Under the pieces are notes generated by a model. It had not been told where the DNA came from and ran no database searches. It saw nothing but the letters and a program-made list of their open reading frames with translations. Below, piece by piece: positions 1 through 8,517 of a stretch of 64,000 nucleotides of DNA. The stretch comes from Gammaproteobacteria bacterium MFB021 (GTDB taxonomy: Bacteria; Pseudomonadota; Gammaproteobacteria; Pseudomonadales; Halomonadaceae): contig JNVT01000113.1 of assembly GCA_000737985.1 (NCBI GenBank), forward strand, positions 49,058 to 113,057, given 5' to 3'. Numbering within the stretch: position 1 is the stretch's first letter; each line of letters begins with the position of its first letter. A program made the translations under genes and the position numbers.

Positions 1-252
1 GCCATGGGCCGTGGTCAGGGCGGCACGGCCCACATCGGCGCTTCCCGAGTCGCGTACCGGCGCCTTTAGCAGGCGCGGCGTGCTGCCGTAGAGCGCCAGG
101 CAGAGGGCATCGAGCAGAGTGCTCTTACCGGCGCCGGTGGGGCCGGTGATGGCGTAGAGACCCTGGTCGGCGAGGGGTGACGCGGTGAAATCGAGCTCGT
201 GGCGACCGGCCAGCGAGGCCAGGTTCTCAAGGCGGATGGCGAGTATCTTCAT
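1..252 (-). CDS. sbcC: Exonuclease subunit SbcC, N-terminal fragment
   Basis: Partial: the gene runs off the left edge, so only the first 84 codons are visible. The ATG at 252-250 overlaps the sbcD stop (ATGA), fixing the start and the sbcDC operon. The protein begins MKILAIRLENLASLAGRHEL and contains a Walker A loop GPTGAGKST near residues 38-46, as in the Rad50/SMC-type ATPase SbcC. With SbcD it forms a nuclease that opens hairpins and processes DNA ends. The coiled-coil arms and C-terminal ATPase half lie outside the window. Confidence 0.93.
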   Translation of the reverse strand, partial: MKILAIRLENLASLAGRHELDFTASPLADQGLYAITGPTGAGKSTLLDALCLALYGSTPRLLKAPVRDSGSADVGRAALTTAHG

Positions 253-1487
253 GCCTCACCCTCCGCGTCCTGGACTTCCTGCACCAGGGTGGCGAAATCC
301 CTTGCCACCGCTTCCGGCGGCGTCTCGCCATACTCGGCCTGCCAGCGGCGGGTGAAGATCTCCTGCGGGGTGAGGCTGTCGAGATCGACTGCGACGTGCT
401 CTGCGGGGTCTTTCCCGGCATTGGGATAGTGGCTGTGAATGCGCAAGAGCCGCAGCGGCTTGTCGGCGATCGCTGTCTCGATCCGGGCGCGCAGATCGGG
501 CTGCGGCGTGTCGAGCGTCACGCGTACCTCCAGCCACGGCCAGCGCTCGCGCGGTAGCGCCTCCCCGGTGGTGGGTTCGGGCTGCCACGCCAAAAGCTCG
601 GCCTCGACCGCTTCCACACTACCTGGGCCGACCCTCTCGAGGGCCACGTGGCGGGGTATCGGCAGGCTCTCGACGGTGTCGAGTTCGGCCCCGTTCAACG
701 TCACTTCGAGTACCTGGTGGGGATAGTGGCTCTCGCTGAAGTCGAGCGGCAACGGCGAACCGCTGTAGCGGATGCGCGGCTCGCCCACCTGCTGCGGTCG
801 GTGCAGGTGACCCAGCGCCACATAGGCGATCGAGGGTGGAAAGAGCGCGGCGGAGATCGCCTCCTCGCCGCCGATCACGATCGGCCGCTCGCTGGCTTCG
901 GAGACGGCGGCGCCCTGCAGGTGGGCGTGGCTCATCGCCACCAGCGCCTGGCCCGGCTCACGGCGGGCTTCGGCGGCTTCTACCAGCTCGCGGTGGACGC
1001 GGGCGATGCCCTCGCGATAGTCGTCGACATCGCCGCCGGTGACCTCGGCCGGGCGCAGGAAGGGCAGCGCCAGGCACCAGGCGCGAATCTCCCCCGCGGC
1101 GTCGGGCAGCGGTACCAGCAGGTGATCGCTGTCGAGGCTGCCATCCTCGAGCCAGTGCACCCGCCCCAGGGCATGGGTCTTGAGCCGCTTCATCAGCGGC
1201 GCCGGCAGTTCGATGCGCGAACCGCTGTCGTGATTGCCGGCGATCATCACGATCTCCAGCGCCGGCAGGGCGGCGTGGGCGGCGACGATGAAGTCGTAGA
1301 GCAGCTCCTGGGCCCGCAGCGAGGGGTTGACCACATCGAAGATGTCACCGGCGATCAGTAGCGCATCGGGCTGACGCTCGGCGAGTGCCGCCAGCAGCCA
1401 GTCGAGAAAGGCGCGCTGTTCGACATGGCGCTCCTGGCCATGGAAGGACTGGCCCAGATGCCAGTCGGCGGTGTGGAAAAGTTTCAC
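249..1487 (-). CDS. sbcD: Exonuclease subunit SbcD (Mre11-type phosphoesterase)
   Basis: This 412-residue nuclease subunit of SbcCD has the calcineurin-like metal motifs in order: HTADWHLG at the N-terminus, AGDIFD near residue 50, GNHDSG near 90, and ALGHLHRPQ further on. The family start aligns with a GTG at 1487-1485 that reads VKLFHTADWHLG. The reading frame stays open upstream to 1745 but shows no family homology there. It overlaps sbcC by 4 nt and is divergent from endonuclease V across about 195 nt. Mn-dependent dsDNA 3'-5' exonuclease and hairpin endonuclease activity is known for the family. Confidence 0.95.
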   Translation of the reverse strand: MKLFHTADWHLGQSFHGQERHVEQRAFLDWLLAALAERQPDALLIAGDIFDVVNPSLRAQELLYDFIVAAHAALPALEIVMIAGNHDSGSRIELPAPLMKRLKTHALGRVHWLEDGSLDSDHLLVPLPDAAGEIRAWCLALPFLRPAEVTGGDVDDYREGIARVHRELVEAAEARREPGQALVAMSHAHLQGAAVSEASERPIVIGGEEAISAALFPPSIAYVALGHLHRPQQVGEPRIRYSGSPLPLDFSESHYPHQVLEVTLNGAELDTVESLPIPRHVALERVGPGSVEAVEAELLAWQPEPTTGEALPRERWPWLEVRVTLDTPQPDLRARIETAIADKPLRLLRIHSHYPNAGKDPAEHVAVDLDSLTPQEIFTRRWQAEYGETPPEAVARDFATLVQEVQDAEGEA

Positions 1488-1681
1488 GATGTGGCGCCTT
1501 GTGACGTCTGAGAGAGTGAAGCGGAAAAAACGACGCCAAGTGTAACGCGACGACCGCCTCGGAGAAGATCGGCGGAGGAAAAGAGCGGCCATGGGAAAGA
1601 TCGAAGGTGCACTGCATTGGAGAGACGTGGACGCCGTGACTAGGCTTCTGGACGTCGACAGCACGGGAGGGCAAGACGGCG

Positions 1682-2413
1682 ATGGCACTACATGGCTGGA
1701 ATCTGACGCCGGAGGCGGCGATCGCCCTGCAGAAGCGGCTGGCACCCGGCGTCAGGCGCGAGGATACGCTGGGCGAGGTGGGCTTGATCGCCGGCATGGA
1801 TATCGGCTTCGAAGATGGCGGGGAGACCACCCGCGCGGCGCTGGTGCTGCTCGAGTGGCCCTCGCTCACGCTGGTGGAGCAGGTGGTGCACCGCGAGCCG
1901 ACGCGCATGCCCTACGTGCCGGGGCTGCTGTCGTTTCGCGAGATACCCGCGGCGCTGGGGGCCTTCGAGCGGCTGTCCCAGCGCCCGGACCTGATCATGG
2001 TCGACGGCCAGGGCATCGCCCATCCGCGGCGTCTGGGCATCGCCTCGCATCTGGGGCTGTGGCTCGATCTGCCGACCATCGGCGTGGGCAAGAGCCGGCT
2101 GTGCGGCCAGTTCGGCGAGGTGCCGTCGGCCAAGGGCGAGTGGACGCCGCTGACCGACCGGCGGCGTGACGAGGACCCCGCCGATGTCGGCGTGGATGCG
2201 CGCGGCCGGGTCACCATCGGCGCGGTGCTGCGCTCGCGGGAGGGGGTGAAACCGCTGTTCGTGTCTCCGGGGCACCGGCTCTGTCTGCCTACCGCGGTCG
2301 ACTGGGTGGTGCGCTGCCTGGGGCGCACCAAGCTGCCCGAGCCGACCCGGCTGGCGGATCGGCTGGCATCGAGAAAGGGCGAAGTGGCGGTCAGCGGGCA
2401 GCTGTCGCTGTAG
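1682..2413 (+). CDS. nfi: Endonuclease V (deoxyinosine 3' endonuclease)
   Basis: This 243-residue protein matches endonuclease V, which nicks DNA one phosphodiester 3' of deoxyinosine and so starts repair of deaminated adenine. Visible signatures are the catalytic aspartate in GMDIGFE (D40), the wedge segment [11 protein letters not shown] near residues 78-88, the second acidic site in [13 protein letters not shown], and the lysine in GVGKSRL. GGGAGG at 1665-1670 lies 11 nt before the ATG, a rather long spacing. It is divergent from sbcDC, so this end of the window is rich in DNA-end and base repair functions. Confidence 0.93.
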   Translation: MALHGWNLTPEAAIALQKRLAPGVRREDTLGEVGLIAGMDIGFEDGGETTRAALVLLEWPSLTLVEQVVHREPTRMPYVPGLLSFREIPAALGAFERLSQRPDLIMVDGQGIAHPRRLGIASHLGLWLDLPTIGVGKSRLCGQFGEVPSAKGEWTPLTDRRRDEDPADVGVDARGRVTIGAVLRSREGVKPLFVSPGHRLCLPTAVDWVVRCLGRTKLPEPTRLADRLASRKGEVAVSGQLSL

Positions 2414-2440
2414 CCGCGCTGCCTAGCTCTCCGGTATTGC

Positions 2441-2587
2441 CTAGGGTTTGTACGAAAAGTCGGCGAGCGAAGGCAAGACAAGGCAAAAATTGGCGAAAAA
2501 GCGGAATTTACGGGGTGTAAATGAGCATTTCGAGCCGATTTTTAACGCCGTATTGCCGAGCGCAGACAGTTTTCGTCCATAGCCTAG
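2441..2587. repeat. Imperfect palindromic intergenic element (REP/MITE-like)
   Basis: About 147 nt of distinctly lower GC. The ends are inverted copies: CTAGGgtttGTACGAAAA on the left, and on the right the reverse complement of CTAGGctatgGACGAAAA. Internal arms also pair loosely (GGCAAAAATTGGC against GTTAAAAATCGGC). From memory, elements of this pattern recur in intergenic DNA of Halomonas-like and other marine gammaproteobacteria, but no search was done. The right end runs into the 3' end of the neighbouring aldo/keto reductase gene and contains its TAG stop. Confidence 0.7.
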
Positions 2588-3483
2588 ACGATATCCAGCG
2601 ATACCGGCTCCCGTGGCGCCGGAAAGGCGTTGTCGAGCCGGGTGAGGTCGTCGGCGTCGAGGTCGATGTCCAGGGCGGCGGCGTTGGCGTCGACATGCGC
2701 CAGGGTCGACGCCTTGGGAATGGCGATCACCGGCCTTGGCCGCTCGTGCTGGGGGCAGGCAGGGCGGATGGCCCAGGCCAGCAGAATCTGGGCGGCGCTG
2801 GCGCCATGCTTGTCGGCGATCTCGTTGACCACCGTCGAGGAGAGCAGCTTGGCCCGCAGCCGGCCGCCCTGGGCCAGCGGGCAGTAGGCCATCACCGGTA
2901 GATGGTGGTCCTGCATCCACGGCAGGACATCGACCTCGATGCCGCGGGAGCCGAGGTGATAGAGCACCTGGTCGGTGGCGCAATCGGCGGCGGCCGGTAG
3001 CGCTTCCATGGCTCTGAGGTTACCCGCATCGAAGTTGGAGACGCCGAAGCGGCGGATCTTGCCCTGATCGCGCAGTCGCTCGAACGCCTCGAAGGTCTCG
3101 TCCAGCGGAATGCCGCCGGGCCAGTGCAGCAGATAGAGATCGAGCGTCTCGATCCCCAGCCGCGCAAGGCTGCCTTCGCAGGCGGCGATGGCGCTGTCGC
3201 GACCGGCGTTCCAGGGGTAGACCTTGGAGACCACGAAGGCGTCGTCGCGGCGACCGCGCAGCGCCTCGCCGACGACCGCTTCGGCGCCGCCGTCAGCATA
3301 CATCTCTGCCGTATCGATCAGCTCGAGCCCCAGGTCCAGGCCGTGCTGCAACGCCGCCACCTCCTGCCGGCGCGGTACCCGATTCTCGCCCATGTACCAG
3401 GTTCCCTGGCCGATGGCCGGCAAGGCCAGCGCCGGGGCGTCGCCGCTGGCGGGAAATTCGATCCGTGGTCTCTGCCGAGGCAT
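2584..3483 (-). CDS. Aldo/keto reductase
   Basis: This 299-residue protein belongs to the NAD(P)H-dependent aldo/keto reductase superfamily (TIM barrel). Visible signatures are the catalytic Asp/Tyr segment LIDTAEMYADGGAE near residues 55-68, the lysine in VSKVYPWN, the histidine in LLHWPG, and GVSNFDAGNL before the cofactor-binding C-terminus with AIPKAST. The start MPRQRPRIEF follows AAAGGGAG (reverse strand, just above 3483). The substrate cannot be inferred. The stop codon lies inside the terminal repeat of the palindromic element at 2441-2587, so the C-terminus may have been set by that insertion. Confidence 0.9.
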   Translation of the reverse strand: MPRQRPRIEFPASGDAPALALPAIGQGTWYMGENRVPRRQEVAALQHGLDLGLELIDTAEMYADGGAEAVVGEALRGRRDDAFVVSKVYPWNAGRDSAIAACEGSLARLGIETLDLYLLHWPGGIPLDETFEAFERLRDQGKIRRFGVSNFDAGNLRAMEALPAAADCATDQVLYHLGSRGIEVDVLPWMQDHHLPVMAYCPLAQGGRLRAKLLSSTVVNEIADKHGASAAQILLAWAIRPACPQHERPRPVIAIPKASTLAHVDANAAALDIDLDADDLTRLDNAFPAPREPVSLDIV

Positions 3484-3587
3484 GCAAGACTCCCTTTTGG
3501 TTTAGGCGTTGCTGTTATGCTGGTCGCCACTCGCGGGTTTCGCAAACCCGGCATCGGCCATCGTCTACTGCTTTCAGGAGAACTTCC

Positions 3588-4130
3588 ATCGAACCCTCTT
3601 CGCTCCGCCAGACCCGGGCCTGGGTCGAATCCTTCGTCGTCGCCCACGATATCTGTCCCTTTGCCGGGCGCGAGATGCGCCGGGACAGCATTCGCTACGT
3701 CCTCGCCGAGGCCAGCGACCTGGAAGGGCTGCTCCACGAGCTGGTGGCCGAGTGCCGGCATCTCGATGCCCACGCTGATATTGCCACCACGCTCTTGATC
3801 GCACCCGCGGGCATGGACGATTTCGACGCCTATCTGGACTGGCTCGAACTGGCCGAGCGGCTGATGGAGGAACTGGGCTATGTCGGCATCTATCAGTTGG
3901 CCAGCTTCCACCCGGACTATGTGTTCGATGGCGTGGCGGCGGACGACCCCGCCAATGCGACCAACCGTTCCCCCTGGCCGATGCTGCATATCCTGCGCGA
4001 AGCCGAGCTCGAGCGGGCGATCGCCAACCACGCCGACCCCGAGGGCATCCCCGAGCGCAATATGGCGCGGCTGCGCGAGCCCGGCTCAGCGGCGCTGGCG
4101 GCCGGATTGGCCGCACGCGGTGTCGAGTGA
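3588..4130 (+). CDS. DUF1415 family protein, probably initiated at ATC
   Basis: The homologous part of this roughly 180-residue protein is IEPSSLRQTRAWVESFVVAHDICPFA-like at the N-terminus, followed by the family's YQLASFHPDY and ATNRSPWPMLH segments. Function is unknown. No ATG, GTG or TTG lies in frame near the expected start. The only in-frame initiator well placed for translation is ATC at 3588, 7 nt after a strong AGGAG (3576-3580). The next upstream in-frame ATG is at 3465, inside the divergent reductase gene, and would add 41 residues unlike the family. A rare ATC start or an ATG-to-ATC base error fits best. Confidence 0.82.
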   Translation: MEPSSLRQTRAWVESFVVAHDICPFAGREMRRDSIRYVLAEASDLEGLLHELVAECRHLDAHADIATTLLIAPAGMDDFDAYLDWLELAERLMEELGYVGIYQLASFHPDYVFDGVAADDPANATNRSPWPMLHILREAELERAIANHADPEGIPERNMARLREPGSAALAAGLAARGVE

Positions 4131-4286
4131 CGCGGGCCAATGCCTGTGCAGTGACCTGTGCCGATGGCTGCCAGGCCGTGTCGGGACTATTCTAGGGCCG
4201 AACCGAGCGGAGATGCCGCGCAGCCTGGCATTACGCCGTCAGATGTTGTCACTGGGCCCCTGCGGGGCTCTCCAAGGAGCGATACC

Positions 4287-4790
4287 ATGCAGACCGTTAC
4301 CCGTGGCGGTGAACCCGTCGAGGTGAGTGGCCGTTTTCTCGAGAAGGGCGACAAGGCACCGCCGTTCACGTTGACCGATGCCGAGCTCAAGGACGTCCAG
4401 CTCGACGACTACGCCGGCAAGCGCAAGGTGCTCAATATCATCCCCAGCATCGACACCAAGACCTGTGCGATGTCGGCGCGCAAGTTCAACGAGCGCGCCA
4501 GCCAGCTCGACAATACCGTGGTACTGGTGGTGTCGGCGGATTTGCCGTTCGCCCAGGTGCGCTTCTGCGGGGCGGAAGGGCTCGACGATGTCAGCACGCT
4601 CTCCTGCTTCCGCCATCCCGAATTCCGCCAGCTCTACGGCGTGTCGCTGGACAGCGGCCCCATGGCCGGGCTGTGCGCGCGGGCGGTGGTGGTACTCGAC
4701 GAAGAGGATCGGGTGATCCACGCTGAGCTGGTCGGCGAGATCAAGCACGAGCCGGACTACGACGCGGCGATCGCTGCGCTCGAGAGTTGA
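4287..4790 (+). CDS. tpx: Thiol peroxidase Tpx (atypical 2-Cys peroxiredoxin)
   Basis: This 167-residue protein has the usual Tpx length. It carries the peroxidatic cysteine in DTKTCAMS (C60) and the resolving cysteine in [10 protein letters not shown] (C94), the same arrangement as E. coli Tpx. It should reduce lipid and alkyl hydroperoxides with thioredoxin. AAGGAG (4274-4279) sits 7 nt before the ATG. An upstream in-frame extension to 4158 lacks homology and was not used. It lies just before osmC, giving a small peroxide-defence pair. Confidence 0.95.
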   Translation: MQTVTRGGEPVEVSGRFLEKGDKAPPFTLTDAELKDVQLDDYAGKRKVLNIIPSIDTKTCAMSARKFNERASQLDNTVVLVVSADLPFAQVRFCGAEGLDDVSTLSCFRHPEFRQLYGVSLDSGPMAGLCARAVVVLDEEDRVIHAELVGEIKHEPDYDAAIAALES

Positions 4791-4912
4791 GGATCAAAAA
4801 GCCCCTAAGTTTGATTAGCCTTCGGGCCGATGGTCTACACTGACTGGCGAGCCATCCCCACGGATGGATGCGGGCGACCGCTGTACGCTTCACACGACCT
4901 ATGGAGACGATG

Positions 4913-5344
4913 ATGACGATCAAGAAATCCGGTTCCGCCGAGTGGAAGGGCAGCCTCAAGAAAGGCAAGGGTGTGGTATCCACCCAGAGCGGTGCGCTCA
5001 AGGAGAATCCTTACGGTTTCAACACTCGCTTCGAGGGTCAGCCCGGTACCAACCCGGAAGAGCTGATCGCTTCCGCCCACGCCAGCTGCTTCTCGATGGC
5101 GCTGTCGATGATGCTGGGCGAAGAGGGCATCGAGCCCGAGAGCATCAAGACCGAAGCCACCGTGATCATGGAGCAGGATGACAGCGGTTTCACCATCACC
5201 GCGGTCGAGTTGAAGACCGTGGCCAAGATCCCCGGTGCCGATCAGGCGACCTTCGACAGCGCTGCGCAGAAGGCCAAGGAGGGCTGCCCGATCTCCAAGC
5301 TGCTCAACGCCAAGATCTCGCTGGACGCCAAGCTCGAGAGCTGA
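4913..5344 (+). CDS. osmC: OsmC peroxiredoxin
   Basis: This 143-residue protein is collinear with E. coli OsmC: it begins MTIKKSGSAEW, has NPYGFNTRFEG, and carries the two catalytic cysteines in AHASCFSMA (C59) and KEGCPISK (C125). The family reduces organic hydroperoxides and is commonly osmotically or stationary-phase induced. Two ATGs are adjacent (4910 and 4913). GGAG at 4903-4906 fits the second at 6 nt, and this start gives the canonical length. An intrinsic terminator follows directly. Confidence 0.94.
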   Translation: MTIKKSGSAEWKGSLKKGKGVVSTQSGALKENPYGFNTRFEGQPGTNPEELIASAHASCFSMALSMMLGEEGIEPESIKTEATVIMEQDDSGFTITAVELKTVAKIPGADQATFDSAAQKAKEGCPISKLLNAKISLDAKLES

Positions 5345-5362
5345 AGCGCCTCACGCTGAGCA

Positions 5363-5397
5363 CAGCGAGCCGGCCCCAGGGCCGGCTCGCTGCTTTT
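5363..5397 (+). terminator. Intrinsic terminator after osmC
   Basis: A GC-rich hairpin begins 19 nt after the osmC stop. The arms are CAGCGAGCCGGCC (from 5363) and GGCCGGCTCGCTG (to 5392), with a CCAG loop region, followed by CTTTT. Confidence 0.85.
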
Positions 5398-5560
5398 CGC
5401 ACCCGGTCAGGTGCCGTGCGCTGGGCCATGACGGCGTGTGTGGACTCTGTTAACGTGCTTACTTCCGCGCCTGCCGCCCGGCACGCTACGCCGGCCTCCG
5501 GGGCGCGGAAGGGAACAGGAAACACGTGATTCAGATGCCCCACGACACAAGACAATAGCC

Positions 5561-6868
5561 ATGGCCACTCTTCCTCAGTACGACGCGGCGCCGTCGCGCC
5601 CCCTGTCTCGCGGAGACATCAAGGTCCTGTCGCTGTCCGCCCTCGGCGGCGCGCTGGAGTTCTACGATTTCATCATCTTCGTCTACTTCGCCACGGTCAT
5701 CGGGGCGCTGTTCTTCCCGCCGGAGATGCCGGAGTGGCTGCGCATGGTGCAGACCTACGGCATCTTCGCCGCCGGCTATCTGGCGCGGCCGCTGGGCGGC
5801 ATCATCATGGCGCACTTCGGCGACCTGCTGGGGCGCAAGCGGATGTTCACGCTGTCGATCTTTTTGATGTCGGTGCCGACGCTGCTGATCGGCTGCCTGC
5901 CCACCTATGCGACGATCGGCTACGCCGCGCCGCTGCTGCTGGTACTGATGCGCATCCTGCAGGGCGCGGCGGTGGGCGGTGAGGTGCCGGGGGCGTGGGT
6001 CTTCGTCACCGAGCACGTGTCGCGTAAGGACGTCGGTCTGGCCTGCGGTACCCTGGCCTCGGGGCTGGTCGCCGGCATCCTGATCGGCTCGATCATCTCG
6101 GCTTTCTTCAAGTCCTACTACAGCGCCGAGGAGATGAGCGCCTACGGCTGGCGGGTGCCGTTTCTGATCGGTGGGGTATTCGGCTTCCTCGCGGTCTATC
6201 TACGCCGCTACCTGGAAGAGACCCCGGTGTTCGCCGAGATGCGTGCCAAGAAGGCGCTCTCCGATGGGCTGCCGGTGAAGCGCGTGCTCGCCAGCCACCT
6301 CGACAGCGTGGTGCTGTCGATGGGCGTGACCTGGATCCTCACCGGTGCCGTGGTGGTGGTCCTGCTGCTCACCCCGAGCATGCTCAAGAGCCTCTACGCC
6401 ATCGATGCGTCCTATGCCAACGTCTGGGCCATCGTCTGCACCGTGTTCGGCAGCATCGCCGCCGGCTGGTGCGCCGACCGTCTGGGCAGCGGGGTGACCC
6501 TGATCCTGTGGAGCCTGCTGCTGGGCGTCGCCTACTGGGTGATGATGCACAGCGTGCCGCAGGACCCGAGCCAGCTGCTGTGGAGCTACTGCCTGGCCGG
6601 CTTCGGCGTGGGGATCGTCGGTGTGGTCCCGACCATCGCGGTGAAGTCGTTCCCGGCGGCGGTGCGCTTCTCGGGGCTGTCGTTCTCCTACAACGTCGCC
6701 TACGCCATCTTCGGCGGCTTCACCCCGGTGGTGGTCTCGACCCTGATGATCTCGCACCCGGCGGCGCCGGCCTACTATATCGCCGCGCTGGCGCTGCTCG
6801 GCGTGCTGATCGGGCTGTTCCTGCTGTGGGCGCCGGGCGGGCGCCGGTTGTCGGTAATGCCCTCCTGA
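5561..6868 (+). CDS. MFS transporter of the metabolite:H+ symporter (ProP/ShiA-like) type
   Basis: This 435-residue membrane protein has about 12 hydrophobic segments. Family signs are ALGGALEFYDFIIFVYFA at the first membrane segment, the loop motif HFGDLLGRKRMF after TM2, RILQGAAVGGEVPGAW in TM4, and YLEETPVF after TM6. Relatives are proton symporters for small osmolytes or organic acids, and the substrate here is unknown. The start is the ATG where homology begins. The frame is open upstream to 5438 without homology, and no strong Shine-Dalgarno is visible. It is followed after 52 nt by the CDF gene on the same strand. Confidence 0.88.
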   Translation: MATLPQYDAAPSRPLSRGDIKVLSLSALGGALEFYDFIIFVYFATVIGALFFPPEMPEWLRMVQTYGIFAAGYLARPLGGIIMAHFGDLLGRKRMFTLSIFLMSVPTLLIGCLPTYATIGYAAPLLLVLMRILQGAAVGGEVPGAWVFVTEHVSRKDVGLACGTLASGLVAGILIGSIISAFFKSYYSAEEMSAYGWRVPFLIGGVFGFLAVYLRRYLEETPVFAEMRAKKALSDGLPVKRVLASHLDSVVLSMGVTWILTGAVVVVLLLTPSMLKSLYAIDASYANVWAIVCTVFGSIAAGWCADRLGSGVTLILWSLLLGVAYWVMMHSVPQDPSQLLWSYCLAGFGVGIVGVVPTIAVKSFPAAVRFSGLSFSYNVAYAIFGGFTPVVVSTLMISHPAAPAYYIAALALLGVLIGLFLLWAPGGRRLSVMPS

Positions 6869-6920
6869 TCCTGAGACCCTCGCGCCCCGCTTCCCGGGGC
6901 GCGTCAGCCGGAGCAGGGCG

Positions 6921-7826
6921 ATGCCCGCGACCCTCGAACAGCGCATTCTGACCCTCTCCATCGCCGCAACCCTGGTGGTCTCGGCCCTGGGCGTGGCGCT
7001 GGGTCTGATCTCGGGCTCGGAGGCGATCCTGTTCGACGGCGTCTTCTCGTCGATCGATGCGGCGATGTCGATGCTGGCGCTGACGGTGACGCGGCTGGTG
7101 ATGCGCGAGTCGACCCAGCGCTTCCAGCTCGGCTACTGGCATCTGGAGCCGATGGCCGCGGCGTTCAACGGCGCGGTGCTGGTGCTGCTGTGCTTCTACG
7201 CCTTTCTCAACGCTCTCGGCACCTGGCTCCAGGGCGGTAGCGAGCCGCAGTTGGGGCTGGCGCTGGGCTACGCCGTGGCGGTGAGCCTGATCTGCTTCAC
7301 GCTGTTCTTCTATGAGCGCCGGCTCAACCGCCGCGCGCGCTCGGAGTTCGTGCGGATCGATCTGCAGAACTGGCTGATGGCGGGGCTCATCACCAGCGCG
7401 CTGCTGCTCGCCTTCCTGCTCGCCTGGGCGATGGAGGGCACGCGCTATGCCGGCTGGATCCCCTACGTCGACGCCACCCTGGTGATGCTGTTGACCCTGG
7501 TGTTCGTGCCGATCCCGCTGCGGATCGTCTATCGCGCCATGCGCGAGGTGCTGATGGTGGCGCCGTCGCAGCTCGACAGCGAGGTGCGCGCGGCGATGGC
7601 GCCGGTGATGCGTCGCGAAGGGCTGCTGGCGTTCGACAGCTACGTGGCCAAGAGCGGGCGCGTGCACACCATCGAGGTGCATATCCTGACCACCCCCGAG
7701 TTTGCCCGCGATGGCGGCATCGCCGTGTGCGACGAGATTCGCGGGGAGATCGCCGCCGGGCTCAGCGTACCCGCCGAGCAGCGCTGGTTCACCGTCGCCT
7801 TCACTGCCGAGCAGCGCTGGCTGTAG
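6921..7826 (+). CDS. Cation diffusion facilitator family protein with altered metal site
   Basis: This 301-residue membrane protein has the CDF plan: six hydrophobic segments, a GYWHLEP-type loop after TM2, and a C-terminal cytosolic domain. The TM2 motif reads FDGVFSSID, where zinc-type relatives often have D-x-x-H-x-x-x-D. The TM5 motif reads IDLQNW, where H-x-x-x-D is expected. So two usual metal ligands look replaced by F and W, and the first His of TM5 by D. It may carry another cation or work differently. The final 26 nt overlap the convergent amidotransferase gene. Confidence 0.8.
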   Translation: MPATLEQRILTLSIAATLVVSALGVALGLISGSEAILFDGVFSSIDAAMSMLALTVTRLVMRESTQRFQLGYWHLEPMAAAFNGAVLVLLCFYAFLNALGTWLQGGSEPQLGLALGYAVAVSLICFTLFFYERRLNRRARSEFVRIDLQNWLMAGLITSALLLAFLLAWAMEGTRYAGWIPYVDATLVMLLTLVFVPIPLRIVYRAMREVLMVAPSQLDSEVRAAMAPVMRREGLLAFDSYVAKSGRVHTIEVHILTTPEFARDGGIAVCDEIRGEIAAGLSVPAEQRWFTVAFTAEQRWL

Positions 7827-8517
7827 CGTTTTCCCGCGTGCTGTCCGCCGCCTCCACCAGGGCGCGGATCAGGCGCTGCTGGGAGCGGCTGAAGAGCATC
7901 AGCTCCGGGTGCCACTGGACCCCGATCAGGAAGGCGTGATGCTCGCTCTCGATCGCCTGGACCAGTTCGTTGCGATCCCGCGCCACCACCTTGAGCCCTT
8001 CGCCGGGGCGATCCACCGCCTGATGGTGGAGGCTGTTCACCTGGCAGTAGCGGCGGTTGAGAATCTCGGCCAGACGGCTGTAGGGATCGATCTCCACGCG
8101 CTTGCGCGGCAGCACCGTGCGCCGGTTGCGGATATGCCGGTAGGTGGACTGGATATCGCCGATCAGGCTGCCGCCGAGATGAATGTTGATCATTTGCGCA
8201 CCGCGGCAGATGCCCAGGATCGGCAGCCCGCGTGGCAGGCAGCTGGCGAGCAGATCGAGTTCCAGCTCGTCGCGGGCGGGGTCGATGCGCACGTCGAGCT
8301 GCATCTCGCCGCCGTAGCGGTGGGCGCCGATATCGTCGCCGCCGCCGATGATCAGGCCATCCAGTTCGCGCCGCAGCGGGCGCGCCGGCGATACCCGCAG
8401 CGGCAGCCCGCCGGCGCGCCACACCGAGAGCCAGTCGCACCACCACGCCATGCGGCTCTTGTGGTCCGAGGTGGTGATGCCGATCAGCGGCCGCCGGGTG
8501 GGTTTTTCGCCCGCCAT
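7801..8517 (-). CDS. Class I glutamine amidotransferase / gamma-glutamyl hydrolase (PuuD-like)
   Basis: This 238-residue protein has the class I amidotransferase triad. The nucleophile is in GICRGAQMIN (C104), and QWHPE (His about 203, Glu about 205) closes the triad. GGGDDIG near residue 58 and the HHQAV segment resemble gamma-glutamyl-GABA hydrolase PuuD and peptidase C26. No synthase domain is attached. The ATG at 8517 shares one base with the stop of the upstream amidoligase gene (TGATG), so the two are translationally coupled. It probably hydrolyses or transfers gamma-glutamyl amides made by its partner. Confidence 0.88.
   Translation of the reverse strand: MAGEKPTRRPLIGITTSDHKSRMAWWCDWLSVWRAGGLPLRVSPARPLRRELDGLIIGGGDDIGAHRYGGEMQLDVRIDPARDELELDLLASCLPRGLPILGICRGAQMINIHLGGSLIGDIQSTYRHIRNRRTVLPRKRVEIDPYSRLAEILNRRYCQVNSLHHQAVDRPGEGLKVVARDRNELVQAIESEHHAFLIGVQWHPELMLFSRSQQRLIRALVEAADSTRENATASAARQ

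Noticed and set aside
3465..3587. Upstream ATG at 3465 as start of the DUF1415 gene
   Set aside because: The extension lies within the divergent reductase's 5' end and promoter, is unlike the family, and is far from the AGGAG at 3576.
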